64,000 nucleotides of DNA from Prosopocoilus inquinatus (lineage: Eukaryota > Arthropoda > Insecta > Coleoptera > Lucanidae), in assembly GCA_036172665.1 (NCBI GenBank), contig CM069874.1:51380707-51444706 (forward strand), in the 5' to 3' direction. Below are positions 34,957 to 46,215 of the stretch, piece by piece (position 1 is the first letter of the stretch; every line of letters begins with the position of its first letter). The position numbers and the translations under genes were made by a program. Under the pieces are notes generated by a model. The model made no database searches. It had not been told where the DNA came from and saw only the letters and a list, made by a program, of their open reading frames with translations.

Positions 34957-36484
34957 CAATGTGTCCACATTTCGATGCTCACCATTGGCATCTCGGTTAT
35001 TAGAAGACATAGAGCAACGGTTAAATGGGGAATGTTTTGCAGAATTCAATGCTCGCAACAAATCTCATTTCAAATTCACCATAACTTTTTTAAATTTTAA
35101 GATAATTTAAGAAAACCAAAATTTGACGATTTCAATATTCCTCAATAACTCGATAACACCTGATGTGACCTCTTCTGAACTTTTACATTGTTCAGACACT
35201 TTTTTAAGACAAAGTTTTTGATGCAAACAGAAACCTCCGATTGTCATTTATTTTCAAGTTATTAACGCTAACTTTTGTTTTTCATATGGCACCCATATTA
35301 GGTTTTTGATTAGTTAGATAGTCTTTAAAAAGAGCTTTTCAACGATGTATAACATACCCGAAAAATTTTTATTTACAGGGGAAATATTAACAAAAACAAA
35401 TTAATTTCCTATGAAATTAGTAGGCTATGGAATTAAACACCAGTGAGAAAGCTTAAAGATGTGCTAAGTATGCTGTAAAATAAGGAAATGATAATAAAAG
35501 TCATAAAAGAAAAAAAAAGTAAAGAAAGTGTACTAAAAGTTCAGGTTGACTTAAAGAAAGTGTTCAATATGACGACCATTCTGTTCCACACACTTTTGAC
35601 AACTTATTCTAACATAGTTTCAGACACTGCAAAGTGTGTTTTCATTTAATGATCTTAGAACATCCATAATTCTTTGTTCTAAAATTCCCCGAGCTTTTGG
35701 CGGTGCAAAATTAACAACTTCGTTTTTAGTGGTACCCCATAAATGAAAGTCAAGGGGGGTAAGGTCGGGCGATCTCGCAAACAATTGTACTGGTTCATTA
35801 TTTGAAAGTACTCTCATTAAAGTTTTCTCTCAAAAAATGTACGTCACGACTGTTATGTGCCAGGTAACCATCCTGCTGGAACCAGATGTTCTGCATGTCT
35901 TCAGGATTAATAATTTGTTTCGAAGCAGGTATTTTTCGTTTGTTAGTAGTTCCAAATATTTGTTACGTCAATATCGTTTCGTTATTTTACAGTATTGAGC
36001 TTTTAATTTCATAGCCTACTAATATCCTAAGGGATTAATTTATGTTTTTATTAATATCTCCCTTAAAAATAAAAATTTTTCGGGTACGTTATACATCGTT
36101 GACAAGCTCTTTTTAAAGACTATCTAACTAATCAAAAACCTAATATGGGTGCCATATGAAAAACAAAAGTTAGCATTAATAACTTGAAAACAAATGACAA
36201 TTGTAGGTTTCTGTTTGCATCAAAAACTTTGTCTTAAAAAAGTGTCTGAACAATGTAAAAGTTTAGAAGAGGTCACATCAGGTGTTATCGAGTTATTGAG
36301 GAATATTGAAATCGTCAAATTTTGGTTTTCTTAAATTATCTTAAAATTTAAAAAAGTTATGGTGAATTTGAAATGAGATTTGTTGCGAGCATTGAATTCT
36401 GCAAAACGTTCCCCATTTAACCATTGCTCTATATCTTCTAATAACCGAGATGCCAATGGTGAGCATTAAAATGTGGACACAGTG
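34957..36484. mobile_element. Tc1/mariner-superfamily element, ~480-bp inverted repeats
   Basis: CAATGTGTCCACATTT at 34957 and the complement of AAATGTGGACACAGTG at 36484, with TA on both sides, bound a 1528-bp element. Its arms (34957-35440 and 36000-36484) are near-identical inverted repeats. It interrupts the LINE exactly after the DHNI codons. Confidence 0.88.
35600..35960 (-). pseudogene. Transposase catalytic-domain remnant
   Basis: Between the arms, the minus strand carries a WFQQDG-type segment (NIWFQQDGYLAHNSRDV near 35870-35910) and, in another frame, FARSPDLTPLDFHLWGTTK (about 35745). These are the second and third acidic motifs of Tc1/mariner-type transposases. The N-terminal domains are gone and frames are broken, so the element is non-autonomous. 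The closest match in this window is the protein at 58447-59418. Confidence 0.8.
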
Positions 36485-37060
36485 TATATTGTGGTCGACC
36501 AAGTCGAATGCTTTGGAGAGATCACAATTCAAATAGGCCACAAGTTTTTTCTCATTAATAAGATTGTATAAATTAGATAAAAAAGATGTAAGGGCTGTAT
36601 TAACGGATCTCCCGGCACGAAAGCCATGTTGAGCACTGTTAACAATGTTATTTTTCTCTAAGAAGCTGACAACTCGGGATTTAATAGCGGACTCAAAAAT
36701 TTTTGATAAAGCCGGCAAAATTGCTATTGGCCTATAGTTTGAGACAATACATTTGTCTGATTTCTTGTGCGCAGGTAGAATTTTAGCGGTTTTAAAGCAT
36801 TGCGGGTATTTACCTGTTTCAAAACTACAGTTGATAATATTACTTATATTTGCAAGAAGATCAATATTATATTTCAAAATTTTTATAGGTATGTTATCTG
36901 TGCCAGTAGCATTCGTGTTTTTTAGTGCTTTTACGATGACTTTAATTTCTGATTCATGTACAGGTAATAGAAATAATGAATGTCGGGATGTAAAATTCGT
37001 TTTCTTTAGTTTTTCATAACACTCACCGTTGTTTACATTTCGGACAGAACTGAGGAAGAG

Positions 37061-37464
37061 AGATCTTTGGGATGCTTCGTTTGAATTCTGAGCAACGGAC
37101 TGGTTTCCTCTGCGTGTACAAACTCACACACTCACTGATGTTTCTGTGAAGGGGTTTTCTAGGAGGTTTTGGCAAAAATAACCGCATGATTAGCTTAGGA
37201 GGGTAACTTATTGGAGACTCTCGGTGAAGACTCTTGGTGGATACTCCCGATGGATACTGATTTAATTTTTCAGTCGCCCCGCCGCGGAGCCTGAATGCTT
37301 ATCTTAAGAACGTTCCCCTCTCTCGCTTATCTTACAGGCGTTACAAAGGTCGCCTAAATCAGGGGGCAACTTTAATAAGCTTTTAACATTAATTTGGCAC
37401 GACAGGGAAGGAGGGAACATAGTCGCACGGTTTCTGCGAGTAATGCGATCTCAATTATTATTAA
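37061..37464. other. Unassigned sequence
   Basis: About 400 bp with mixed composition, including GGAGACTCTCGGTGAAGACT and GTGGATACTCCCGATGGATA, which look like short imperfect duplications. No gene recognised. Confidence 0.35.
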
Positions 37465-37735
37465 CAGATAAAACAACGACATCTTACGATCGCTTATTGA
37501 CCTGACATTGCAGTGGGATAGACAAATTGAAGCGGATTTGCTCCTAATAAGTCCCCCATGCAAGGCGGCCATGCTTGCTGTCAAAGCGAACAAATTGGGC
37601 AAGTCGTTTTTGTTTGCAGTGGGAATGTCGAGCTACGTCTCTGCTGACGAAGCCCCAAGCAGGGCTGAAACAGCCGTACAGAGGCTGCTCGAGGTTTTCA
37701 CTGCAATCAAAAACGATTTGTAACAAAATTTTTCA
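37465..37735 (+). repeat. Family X repeat, best full copy
   Basis: Runs from ACAGATAAAACAACGACATC to ATTTGTAACAAAATTTTT. The 3-prime half forms a long rod: AAGTCGTTTTTGTTTGCAGT pairs with the ACTGCAATCAAAAACGATTT end. At its tip are CTGACGA, the hairpin AGCCC...GGGCT and GAAACAGCC, a hammerhead-like arrangement. Other copies are at 14430, 15478, 25444, 39733/46796 (split) and 48548. Confidence 0.7.
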
Positions 37736-38216
37736 ATTATTATTGTTATGACTGCAGTATTTCCTGTTCAGGTCGTTATCGGTTTTACTTTAAAATAAAA
37801 CAGATTAAATTCCACTCGCAGTAATCAAACTAAATTAAAATTCGAGTAAAATATAAGCTCGACTTTTCCAGGCGTTTACATCGACTTCATGTCATTATGT
37901 AAGGACTGTCTTTCTGAAACTTGTATTTACTGATGAACAAAGGATTACCTGTAATTTTTATTTTAACAGGTAGTATAGTAATCATTTTGAATAGAATTTC
38001 GCTGCTCCCACATTGCTTTATAAGTAACGAAAGGGCATTGCAACTTTCGGATTAAAATGCTGTTAAAATTGACTATTTAATTATTCTCTCGAAAGCTGGT
38101 TCTTGAACTCAGAAACTGTACTAACAAAAATAAAGTTCCTTCATGTGTTAAACGCGAATTGGACTGGAGCACCGGACTGGAGGGTGACTGGTGAGTAGTA
38201 CGCACCTTACAATTGG
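37736..38216. other. Unassigned AT-rich sequence
   Basis: No gene. A segment near 38105-38150 (CTCAGAAACTGTACTAAC, TTCCTTCATGTGTTA) repeats the motif seen near 31170. Confidence 0.35.
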
Positions 38217-38451
38217 TAGGGTTGCCATACGCCCAGATTTTTCCGAACATGTCCGGGTTTTATGGTAGTCCAGGGATGTCCGGGCGGGTTCTGAAAAATG
38301 GTCCGGGTTTTAGCAAAGTCCCAAACCCAAAAACTGACTGGCAGGATAGAAGTCAGAATCTGCCTAGGCAATTGAAATTAACTAAAATAGTAAAGGAGAC
38401 TGGTTTAAGAGATAATTGAAATTAATCTCCGCCCACAATAATTTTTATATC

Positions 38452-38494
38452 CGTAGATACGTATTTCGGCAGCTAAGCCGCCATCTTCAGTACG
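38452..38494 (-). ncRNA. Candidate type I hammerhead ribozyme
   Basis: On the minus strand CTGAAGA (38490-38484) matches the hammerhead core CUGANGA. It is followed by U and a 6-bp stem GGCGGC/GCUGCC with a UUA loop, then GAAA (38467-38464). Next comes AUACGUAU, which can close as a very short stem III ending U, then C at the expected cleavage position 38456. Flanking GCGUA and UACG pair as stem I (4 bp). Very short stem III hammerheads are known from Penelope-like elements and retrozymes. The unpaired U after CUGAAGA is atypical, and no cleavage data are available. Confidence 0.5.
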
Positions 38495-38937
38495 CTACCA
38501 ACTTAAAAACACTAAAAAAAGGATCTAAAAACAACCTAATCACACTGATAAAATCATAAAAATGATAAGTTTAGCAACAATCTAATTATCCTAAAAAATA
38601 TATATATCTAAATGTAAGTAAATATAATTAATATGTAAAAAACCTAAAAATAAACTATATATCTTATGTGTAAATCGAAAGAAAGAAAATATGTGAACAC
38701 CTAAAATTAACTGTCAGAAAACCTTACAAATAAGAACTAACCAAACAACACGGAAATGCGGAAATAAATAGTCTAAAGACCCGAAAAAACTTCTTATTCT
38801 AACGAATAAATAAGAATATAATTCCTTGTTATTTGATACCTAAAAACCTAAAAATCCTGAAAAAAATAAAATATATATATATTATGTATAAATCGTCAAA
38901 AAACAACCTACAGATGAGGGCAAACCACACCCACACA

Positions 38938-38985
38938 CCACAAGTTAAGAGCACTTTACTTTTCCTAAAGTGCTCTTTAAATTGA
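38938..38985. repeat. Short perfect hairpin
   Basis: AAGAGCACTTTA and TAAAGTGCTCTT flank CTTTTCC. It may be an end structure of the insert that carries the hammerhead-like motif. Confidence 0.5.
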
Positions 38986-39063
38986 AATTAAAAGAAAAAA
39001 TGCCATGTTCCGAGTTTTTTAAGTAGCCTTGTCCTGGTTTTCAAATTTTAGAGATGGCAACCT

Positions 39064-39732
39064 TATAAAAGGTATATTTCAGATTCGCAGGTTGACCACC
39101 GTACTAGACGATAAAAGTTTCAATTTGCATTCGTTTGTGAGTTTGCTTAGAAAGAAAAGGCAATTAATACATCAATTTCTATTTCCAGAATTTTACCGAG
39201 ACATCAGAAATTATTTTGGTCAAGTGCGCGGGGGGGGGGGACTGAAATGGAAAGGACAGTAAGTGAAATCAAGGCTTCCGATAATAATTTTAAAATACCT
39301 GTCTACCCTCGACCAAAATAATGTTTGATATCAAAGTGTTAAAAAAATGATGATAATGTTGTTGCATTGAATACTATTACATTATAGGTACTTTATGCGT
39401 ACGAAAAGTTTTAAATAAAATCTTTCTTGGAAAGCGGATTGGAAAATGTAATCTCATGTCAAACCATGGCCTCCTCGATTGCCTAGGCTAAATCTTCTAG
39501 ATTTCCTTATCAAGGCGAATGTTTATTTCGAACTTGCTGTAGTAGCTTTTTATTTACGCTGATGTAGAATTCATCAACGAAGACATGTTCACCAGAAAAA
39601 CATTCACATTTCTGCATTGCGTCATGGTAGTGTTTGCATCAAAGAAGGGGGAAACCTATTGTCACTTTTAAAGGGAAACGACAAATTTTTAGATGATAAA
39701 AACTGACCTCGGTGTCTGATAATGAAAAACAT
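39064..39732. other. No gene recognised
   Basis: Unassigned sequence with a G run of about 12 at 39228-39240. The short frame across it has no recognisable domain. Confidence 0.35.
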
Positions 39733-41593
39733 AAGTAGCGACATCCTGCGATCGCTTCTTGACTTCACATTCCATTAGGAATGACAAATTGAAGACAGTT
39801 TGCTATATACCGAGTGTATCAGAAAATCGTGTGTTAATTTTAAACCACAGAAGAATTCGCCAAGCTGACTGATTTTATTTTATGGCATTTTGAAAATATC
39901 GTCAACTTTTTCGTAATTTTTTTACCCCTATTTTTGAGCAAACGAGTCGATTGATGTTTGAACTGAACCATCTTTCGAAAAACTATGGCAACAATGGCGG
40001 ATACAATTATTATGTACAATGTGTCCACGATATAGAGAACACTGGTACGCTCACTCGCCGCCATTTCAAAATTTTGTGCAAGTTGAGTAGTTTGTAAAAA
40101 TTCGCTAGATGGCAGAACCGTATCGCGGACTGTCATTTTTATCAAATTCCGCAGCCGGTTCTTCTGAGGCTCTTGTGGTTAACACAAAACACATGGGCAG
40201 AGATAAACAGAGGTCAGTACGCAACAACTGGTTTGAGGTTAAATACTGCATTTTAAATTTTAACTATGAATTTAAAGCGAAGTTGTCAGGCGTAGAAATT
40301 TTAATTTAAAGAGGGTATGTATTGGCGAATAATTTAATTCGTTTCCTAATTTAGTTACATTGCAGTCAAAATAGAAAGACTTCTCAGAGTTAATTTGTAT
40401 TGAAGCAAGGAGATTTTAACATAAACATGAACTCATCGTAAGATTGCTAGCTAACCTAGAATATCCACCAATCCATCTGGCATTAAACTGACCGATGTAC
40501 TGATTAAAATGTACTCAATATAACGAGTGGATTTAAATTCACAAAAGTACCTATCTAGTAACATCAGTTCTGCATGCAAGTGACACCAAAAGTGCATAAA
40601 GTTAAAACACCTAAACGTTACTGCAGCTTGTTTCCTTCAAGTTTGATGACCTTGCAAATTAATTCCATCGAAGCTGAAAATATCAAGTGTTATGTGAGAG
40701 GCTCATAACCTTCTTTATATTATTTCTAATTTAATAAACATATTGTTTAATCTGATTACATCCCTTATTCCAAGATTACCGTAAGAGTAGCACTTGTCTT
40801 CATTTGCATCACAAGTTTGAAAAACTGATGATGATGACCAACGCAATGAAAGTTTATCTACGTTTCACTCTGGCTCTTTCAGAAAATAAAATGATTTATT
40901 AATCTCGAAGAAATTGACAAAAAACAGTGAAGCAAATAACATCTTCGATTCATTTGCACTGGTTGCAGTCAGTGTTTGCATCTTGTAATAACACAAGATG
41001 AAGATACTCGTCGTGCGTTGATTCAATGCCAGTGAATCAAAAACATTAGTAGATATTTAAAGCATCATTAAATTTTCAGTTAACCAGAATAAACTGCTGT
41101 TAAACCAATTTGGGTTACAGATGTAGACTTACGATTCATACCATTAATTATGAAATATTGTTAATTATAGATTTTGGAAAGGCTTCAAGAATGATCAAAA
41201 TGCAGGTGTCACAATATTAAAGCAACATTTTGTGTGCTCGATACATTTTCAAGAAAAATTGTTAAAAATCGTTAAGACAGTGGAAATGAAATCATTCAAA
41301 GCACACTGACAGATGATGCTATTCCTCAACTAAATGTATGCTCCTGCTGAACTAATGCTAATCTCACATCTGTTCTTTCTTCCATCACTACCAGATACAA
41401 GAAACAAATAATACCAATAACCTCTGAAAGGTTTGTAAAAATCAAGGCAAAACGTACTTGCTCGTAACATTAGTAAATATCTTTTTACATCTGTTTGATT
41501 GCTTGCTAAATTTGACAGTCGCCATTTATTCTTTATTTCATTACACACCAACCAAAGTTTGTTAATACACACGTAAATACTGAACATACGTCG

Positions 41594-41632
41594 CACAGTG
41601 TGTCATTTCTCGGATCTAGCGGTACAAAATTC
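41594..41632 (+). promoter_or_regulatory. 23-RSS-like transposase recognition site, left
   Basis: CACAGTG heptamer at 41594-41600, spacer 41601-41623 (23 bp), nonamer-like ACAAAATTC at 41624-41632. RAG-family recombinases recognise such a layout. The heptamer is identical to the vertebrate consensus. Confidence 0.8.
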
Positions 41633-41884
41633 AAATTAAGGACATCTGCATGATTAATGTCAAACAGGTTCTGTCATGTAGATAAAACCCTACTGTTTTC
41701 GGAAAATATAAAATTTTGGAGTATAGATTACTTGCTACCGGGCTGAATTATTTAAAATAATTCAAATGTAAGACGGTTAAAATCTAAGTAGTTTTATTAG
41801 CATTGTTTGAATCTCTGTGTTTGAAACACCCTGTGACAATAGTGGGTTTTGTCAGGTTTAGTGTTTTTATGGTACATTTCTGAG

Positions 41885-44176
41885 ATGGAGGCAAAAATTT
41901 CAAATGAAAATAAAAATTGTAAGTAGTCTTGCTGAATTTTATTAATATGTAGTGTAACTTCTAAATGAATTTTCATTTTACCAAGATGTACAAAAAAAGT
42001 TTCAAATCAATTCAACTAAATTATAATAATACATTCTTTTTCTTATAAGAACAATTAAAAATTAGCTGCGTAAACTTGCGTATCTCAATGATTCTGATTT
42101 TTATTTGCAGATGCGCACAAAATTACAAACAATATGCTGTTTGAAATATGGGAGACGTGTAAGGGTAAGGATTATTTAGAAACAATTTCGAATTGGATTA
42201 TTCAGTTTAATAACATTAATCAACCAACTGACGGTGACATGCACAAATTAAAAAATATTGTCAAATGTTTTTGTTGCAACGTGGCGAAGAGATGGAAGTT
42301 AGCGTCAAGAAATAAGCATACATTCGCAATTCAAAATAAAGGCTGGCTTGAGAGGAATATCGAGTCACCTCTTAGGCAACAGTTAATACCTTCAACGCCA
42401 AATAGTGGGCATGTAGCACCCTCTCCTAAACTGGGCGCCCAATAAAACCTTTCGAAGAATGTACTAAAAGAGTGAAAAACAGAAAAGCTGCACAGCTTCT
42501 TAAAATAAAATCGCCGCAAGAAATTTTATTGGCAGCAGAAATTACAATGAGATCGGAAGGAAAGAGAGATGCAGCTAATATATTTAAGGAAATATCAGCA
42601 TCTTCACCAACAAGAGCAACAAAATTAAAACATGCCAGGCAAAGTTCAACATCACAAAGTCAGCAAATGTCTCCAGAAAAGGCACTTTCTGTTATGGTAA
42701 ACAATAATTTGACAACACAACAATATAAAAACATTAGAAAAGAATGCAAGCAATTTGGATCGTCTACCTTTCCTTCGTATAATTTAGTTAAACAAGCAAA
42801 ACTACTTTGCTATCCACCTAAAGAGACGATCTTGATCACAGATACTTCTGCTGAAGTAAATTTACAAGATTTATTAAGTTTAACTGCACAACGCTTAGTT
42901 ATTGTACAAAAAGATGTTCTTTTATCTCTCTCAGAAGCTGAAAATAACACATTAACATTAATATGCAAATGGGGTTGTGACGGAAGTTCATCGCAAAGCC
43001 GCTATAAACAAAAAACTGGTGTCAGAGAGTAGTGATGAAGCTGTATTCTCCATAGCATTTGTACCATTACGTCTAATAACACATACCAGTAACAAACAAG
43101 ATACCATAATATGGAAGAACCAAAGACCTTCTTCGACAAGATTTTGCAGAGTAATAAAGTTTGCGTATAAGAAGGAAACAAAAGACGTGATAAACGAAGA
43201 AACTAAGGTTTTACAAGAAAAGATAAACAAGTTAACGTCAACATTAGTAAAAATTGAAGAAAGGGAATTTATAATACAGCATAAAATGTTACTTTCAATG
43301 ATCGATGGTAAAGTTTGCAGTGCACTTTCGCGATTCCAGTCTTCTCAATTGTGTTACATATGCGGAGCATCGCCGAAAGAAATGAACACTATTAAAGAAC
43401 TGACGAAAAAAAAGCCCATAGAAAGTATGTACGAGTTTGGTATTTCTCCGCTCCACTCTTGGATTAGAGCCTTCGAATTTATACTCCACCTCTCCTACAA
43501 ATTAGGAATAAAGAAATGGCAAGCTAGGAGTGAGGATGATAAGCAATGCGTAAAGCGGAGAAAGACAGAAATTCAGGACAAGTTACGAGAGGAATTGGGA
43601 TTACTTGTCGATATTCCAAAGCAATCTGCCGGCAACACAAACGATGGTAACACAGCTCGAAGGTTCTTCAGTAATCCGGCATTGACAGCGACCATAACTG
43701 GTATTGACGCAGACTTAATACATCATTTAAAAATAATTTTGCAAACTTTGTCTAGTGGCTTCCAAATCAATTCTGATAAATTTTATGAATATGCCATGGA
43801 AACCAAGGAAATATATCTATCCCAATATTGGTGGTATTATATGCCCGCAAGCATCCACAAAATCTTGATGCATGGAAAGGAAATTATTTCTTCTTGTATA
43901 TTGCCTCTTGGGGAATTAGCTGAAGACGCTCAAGAATCGCGCAATAAAGACTACAGAAATTTCCGGGAAAATTATTCCCGAAAAATATCACGAAAGGCAA
44001 CGAATGAAGACGCGTTACACAGATTTTTATTAACATCTGACCCTGTTTTATCAAGTCAAAAGATACCCACACCTAAGACATCTCAAGGATTTCATCATGA
44101 CACTTTACAACTTCTAGAATGCCCTGAGATAGGGTTCCAATCTGAATTAGAATCTTCTTCAGAAGACTCCGACTAA
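41885..44176 (+). CDS. RAG1-like Transib transposase, two exons, two 1-nt frameshifts
   Basis: Exon 1 is 41885-41918 (MEAKISNENKN, donor GTAAGT). Exon 2 is 42111-44176 (acceptor TTTATTTGCAG). The frame shifts near 42431 (GGG run, one G short) and near 43012 (six-A run, one A extra); otherwise it is open for about 700 codons, the usual Transib size. Landmarks shared with RAG1: KWGCDGSS with the first catalytic Asp; CYICGA, a CxxC zinc pair like RAG1 C727/C730; ASIHKILMHGKEII, an H-x4-H like H937/H942; and QESRNKDYRNFR aligning with the ESGNKLFRRFR region around Glu 962. Where RAG1 has LHCDIG with its second catalytic Asp, this protein has LHSWIR, so that residue seems changed or my alignment is off. 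Function: cut-and-paste transposition at the CACAGTG ends. Confidence 0.85.
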
Positions 44177-45625
44177 TACAGACAGTTTTTAACAAATTTA
44201 TTCCTGCATTTTTACAATTTCATAATAATGGTCAACAAATGAAGTGGACCTCAAACAATGTCAATGAATTGACTTCTATACACTATTTTTTCTTGATAGG
44301 CGGAAAAATATAGATTGACGTAACGTGTTACATAATTAACTACCGACCAAAAATTTCAGAGTTGACCCCAATTGTTACTAACTAGTTGCTGTTATAATAA
44401 AATTAAAAAAAGAACACAAATAACTGACTAATATAAGAGTCATATTCATTTACAACTTCGTGTCTTTCGCCTATCAAGAACAAATTGACCTGATCTGATT
44501 CAAAAAAGATTTTAATAAAAGTATGCAATAAATTATCACCATATCTCCACAGTTTGTCGAAAACTGACAAAGCCCGATAAATTCTCAAAGAATATTATAT
44601 TACATTATACTTACACTTATCTGTCCTCAAGTTCAGGCATTTGATAGATAATCGTTTGACATCATTAACACGTTTAGAAAACTTATGGTTTATGTGGAGC
44701 ATTTATTTAAAATTTGTTCGCAATTAAATTTTTTTTAATTTAATTACGTAAGCTGCAGTTATTTTATTTATTTACTTCATCGTTTAATCTATGTTTAATG
44801 CAAGTCTTTTTTAACTGGTTCAGATAATTTAGTTAATTTATTTGTTCCATATGGATTAATATACTTGAATTTTTTTTATTCTATTGGAAATACATTTTTT
44901 ATTTTAAATCGTACATAAAGATAAAATTATGTTTATTACAGTGTTTTGAATTTTACTATTTTTTTATACACAGTGTAACAGAATCACAGGCCGCTAGTTC
45001 ACATATTCTACAAATAAAAATAAAGGAAAAAGTTTATATTATACACTATTAAGTTTCTTATTTGAATTTTTACGAAGTAGCTTATTCTAGAAACGTTTCA
45101 GAAAAAAACTTCTATACAGAGTATACGCGGAAAACTGTATCGATAGCTACAAAATCGTTTTCTAGAGACGAATTTAACTAGACATCCTGAATGTAATGCA
45201 GTGGTAAAAAGCTCATATTCTCGTGAAAAATAAAAACAATTAAAAATCTCAAAAATAGTCATTTTTTTTCGATACTGCCATAAAATCAAGCGAAAAGGTC
45301 CTCAAACTTTCCTAATTTAAGTTACTTCATGAAGTTTCAAATAAAAACTTAGCTATTGCAGACATATCTCTAAACCCTGATAGTCATTTGTTTTTCCGAA
45401 ATTATCGTTAAATTGGACAGGAAAGGTCCTGAAACTTTTCTAATATAAGTTACTTCGTAAAAATTCAGATAAGAAAGTTAACTGTTGTTGCGGCTGTCAT
45501 GAACACCCTGTACACATATTTATAGAAACTTTTTTCTTTATTTTGAAGCTGTAGAATATATCCCTGGAGTAGCGGTCTATATTTTTGTTACACTCGAAAT
45601 TTTAGAAAGTGAGATGCGCCGTTTT
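44177..45625. other. Non-coding right part of the Transib element
   Basis: About 1.4 kb without a supported gene. Two diverged direct copies of a segment with AAGTTACTTC and TTTCCTAATTTAAG-like words lie at about 45295-45365 and 45420-45490. Confidence 0.5.
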
Positions 45626-45664
45626 AAATTAAGTACCGCTAGATTTAGCAAATAACACACTGTG
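45626..45664 (-). promoter_or_regulatory. 23-RSS-like transposase recognition site, right
   Basis: Read on the minus strand: CACAGTG, the 23-bp spacer ending GCGGT, then ACTTAATTT. The heptamer is perfect and the nonamer is weak. The spacer shares CTAGCGGT with the left end at the same position. Confidence 0.75.
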
Positions 45665-45794
45665 CGTCGCCTACAACCGTGCCAACAACACGTAATATAA
45701 CCTACAGGAGTACATTAATGACGTTTAGTGACAGTCCTTCATACATTGGTGTCATCTAGCGGTAAAATTTAAATCACGTAACTAGGCACTACTT

Positions 45795-46215
45795 TTGACT
45801 TCCTCGTTTTGTATGGGGAAGATAGGGAAGTGCGCGTACCAGTGTTCTGTATATCGTGAATGTGTCAAAACAGTTGTCATTTTTATAAACGTACACAACT
45901 TTTCTAATCAAGACTTAACGGATACTCTCATAGTGTATCGTAGAGTTTGTGGAAATGCTGAATGGAAGCACGAAGACTGCGGTTCGTCTTCTAATCGTAT
46001 TTTACCCAACAGACATACATTTCAATTAACTGTCCAAATTCTCCAGGGTCATGGCTCATTTCAAGTTCTAGCCCAAGACTGTGGCCGATCTCGTACTTAA
46101 TGTTGAAGAAAACATTTTGGATGCTGTAACTGTTGCTGGTACAATTACCCGAAGACATGCACTTCAGCAAGGCGTATCGCATTTGACAGTTTGGCAAATT
46201 TTAAAAGTGCAATAG
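45795..46215 (+). pseudogene. Helix-turn-helix transposase N-terminus remnant
   Basis: NHFSNQDLTDTLIVYRRVCGNAE and RHTFQLTVQILQ, then GSFQVLAQDCGRSRT, and in another frame LNVEENILDAVTVAGTITRR ... SHLTVWQILK. These match the style of DUF4817-type helix-turn-helix regions that precede Tc1/mariner-related DDE domains in insects (family recall, not a search). Frameshifted, with the catalytic part absent. It belongs to the outer element 39808-46793. Confidence 0.6.

Larger units (their letters stand above)
33630..37060 (-). pseudogene. Non-LTR retrotransposon (CR1/Jockey-like) split by a DNA transposon
   Basis: Read right to left: AGTDNIPIKIL-type segment near 36900, VSNYRPIAILPALSKIFESA, AQHGFRAGRSVNTALTSFL and DLSKAFDLVDHNI. 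After the insertion at 34957-36484 follow LLINKLLFYGIRGTPLKLL, KGIPQGSILGPFLFLI, ILYADDTSVGVY and a C-terminal LPNEITDVSNVKKLK segment near 34000. The frame resumes correctly across the insertion. A short deletion after FLFLI at about 34765 shifts it. Its 3-prime end (ACGAATAAAG-type, TTATTATTAATTT tail) lies near 33630. The endonuclease half is absent. Confidence 0.88.
38217..39063. mobile_element. hAT-type TIR element with nested insert
   Basis: AGGGTTGCCATACGCCC at the left and, as complement of the right end, AGGTTGCCATCTCTAAAATT form a loose TIR. CCGGGTTTT/GTCCGGG words follow inside the left end. No convincing duplication is seen. An AT-rich insert with the hammerhead-like motif occupies about 38430-38940. 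Confidence 0.45.
41594..45664. mobile_element. Transib transposon with RSS-like ends
   Basis: The left end starts CACAGTG (41594-41600) and the right end finishes CACTGTG (45658-45664). Both are bounded by the 5-bp duplication CGTCG (41589-41593, 45665-45669), a GC-rich 5-bp target as known for Transib. Left: heptamer, 23-bp spacer, then ACAAAATTC at 41624-41632, which matches seven of nine positions of the V(D)J nonamer ACAAAAACC. Right, as complement: CACAGTG, 23 bp, then ACTTAATTT. The inner TIR shares ATCTAGCGGTAC. Length 4071 bp, with a transposase gene on the plus strand and about 1.5 kb of non-coding sequence at the right. Confidence 0.93.

Noticed and set aside
38938..38985. Terminator-like hairpin
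   Set aside because: Rho-independent terminators are bacterial. Here it is better read as part of a mobile element.
45795..46100. Possible host gene of 101 codons
   Set aside because: Segments match helix-turn-helix transposase N-termini in more than one frame, so it is transposon debris.
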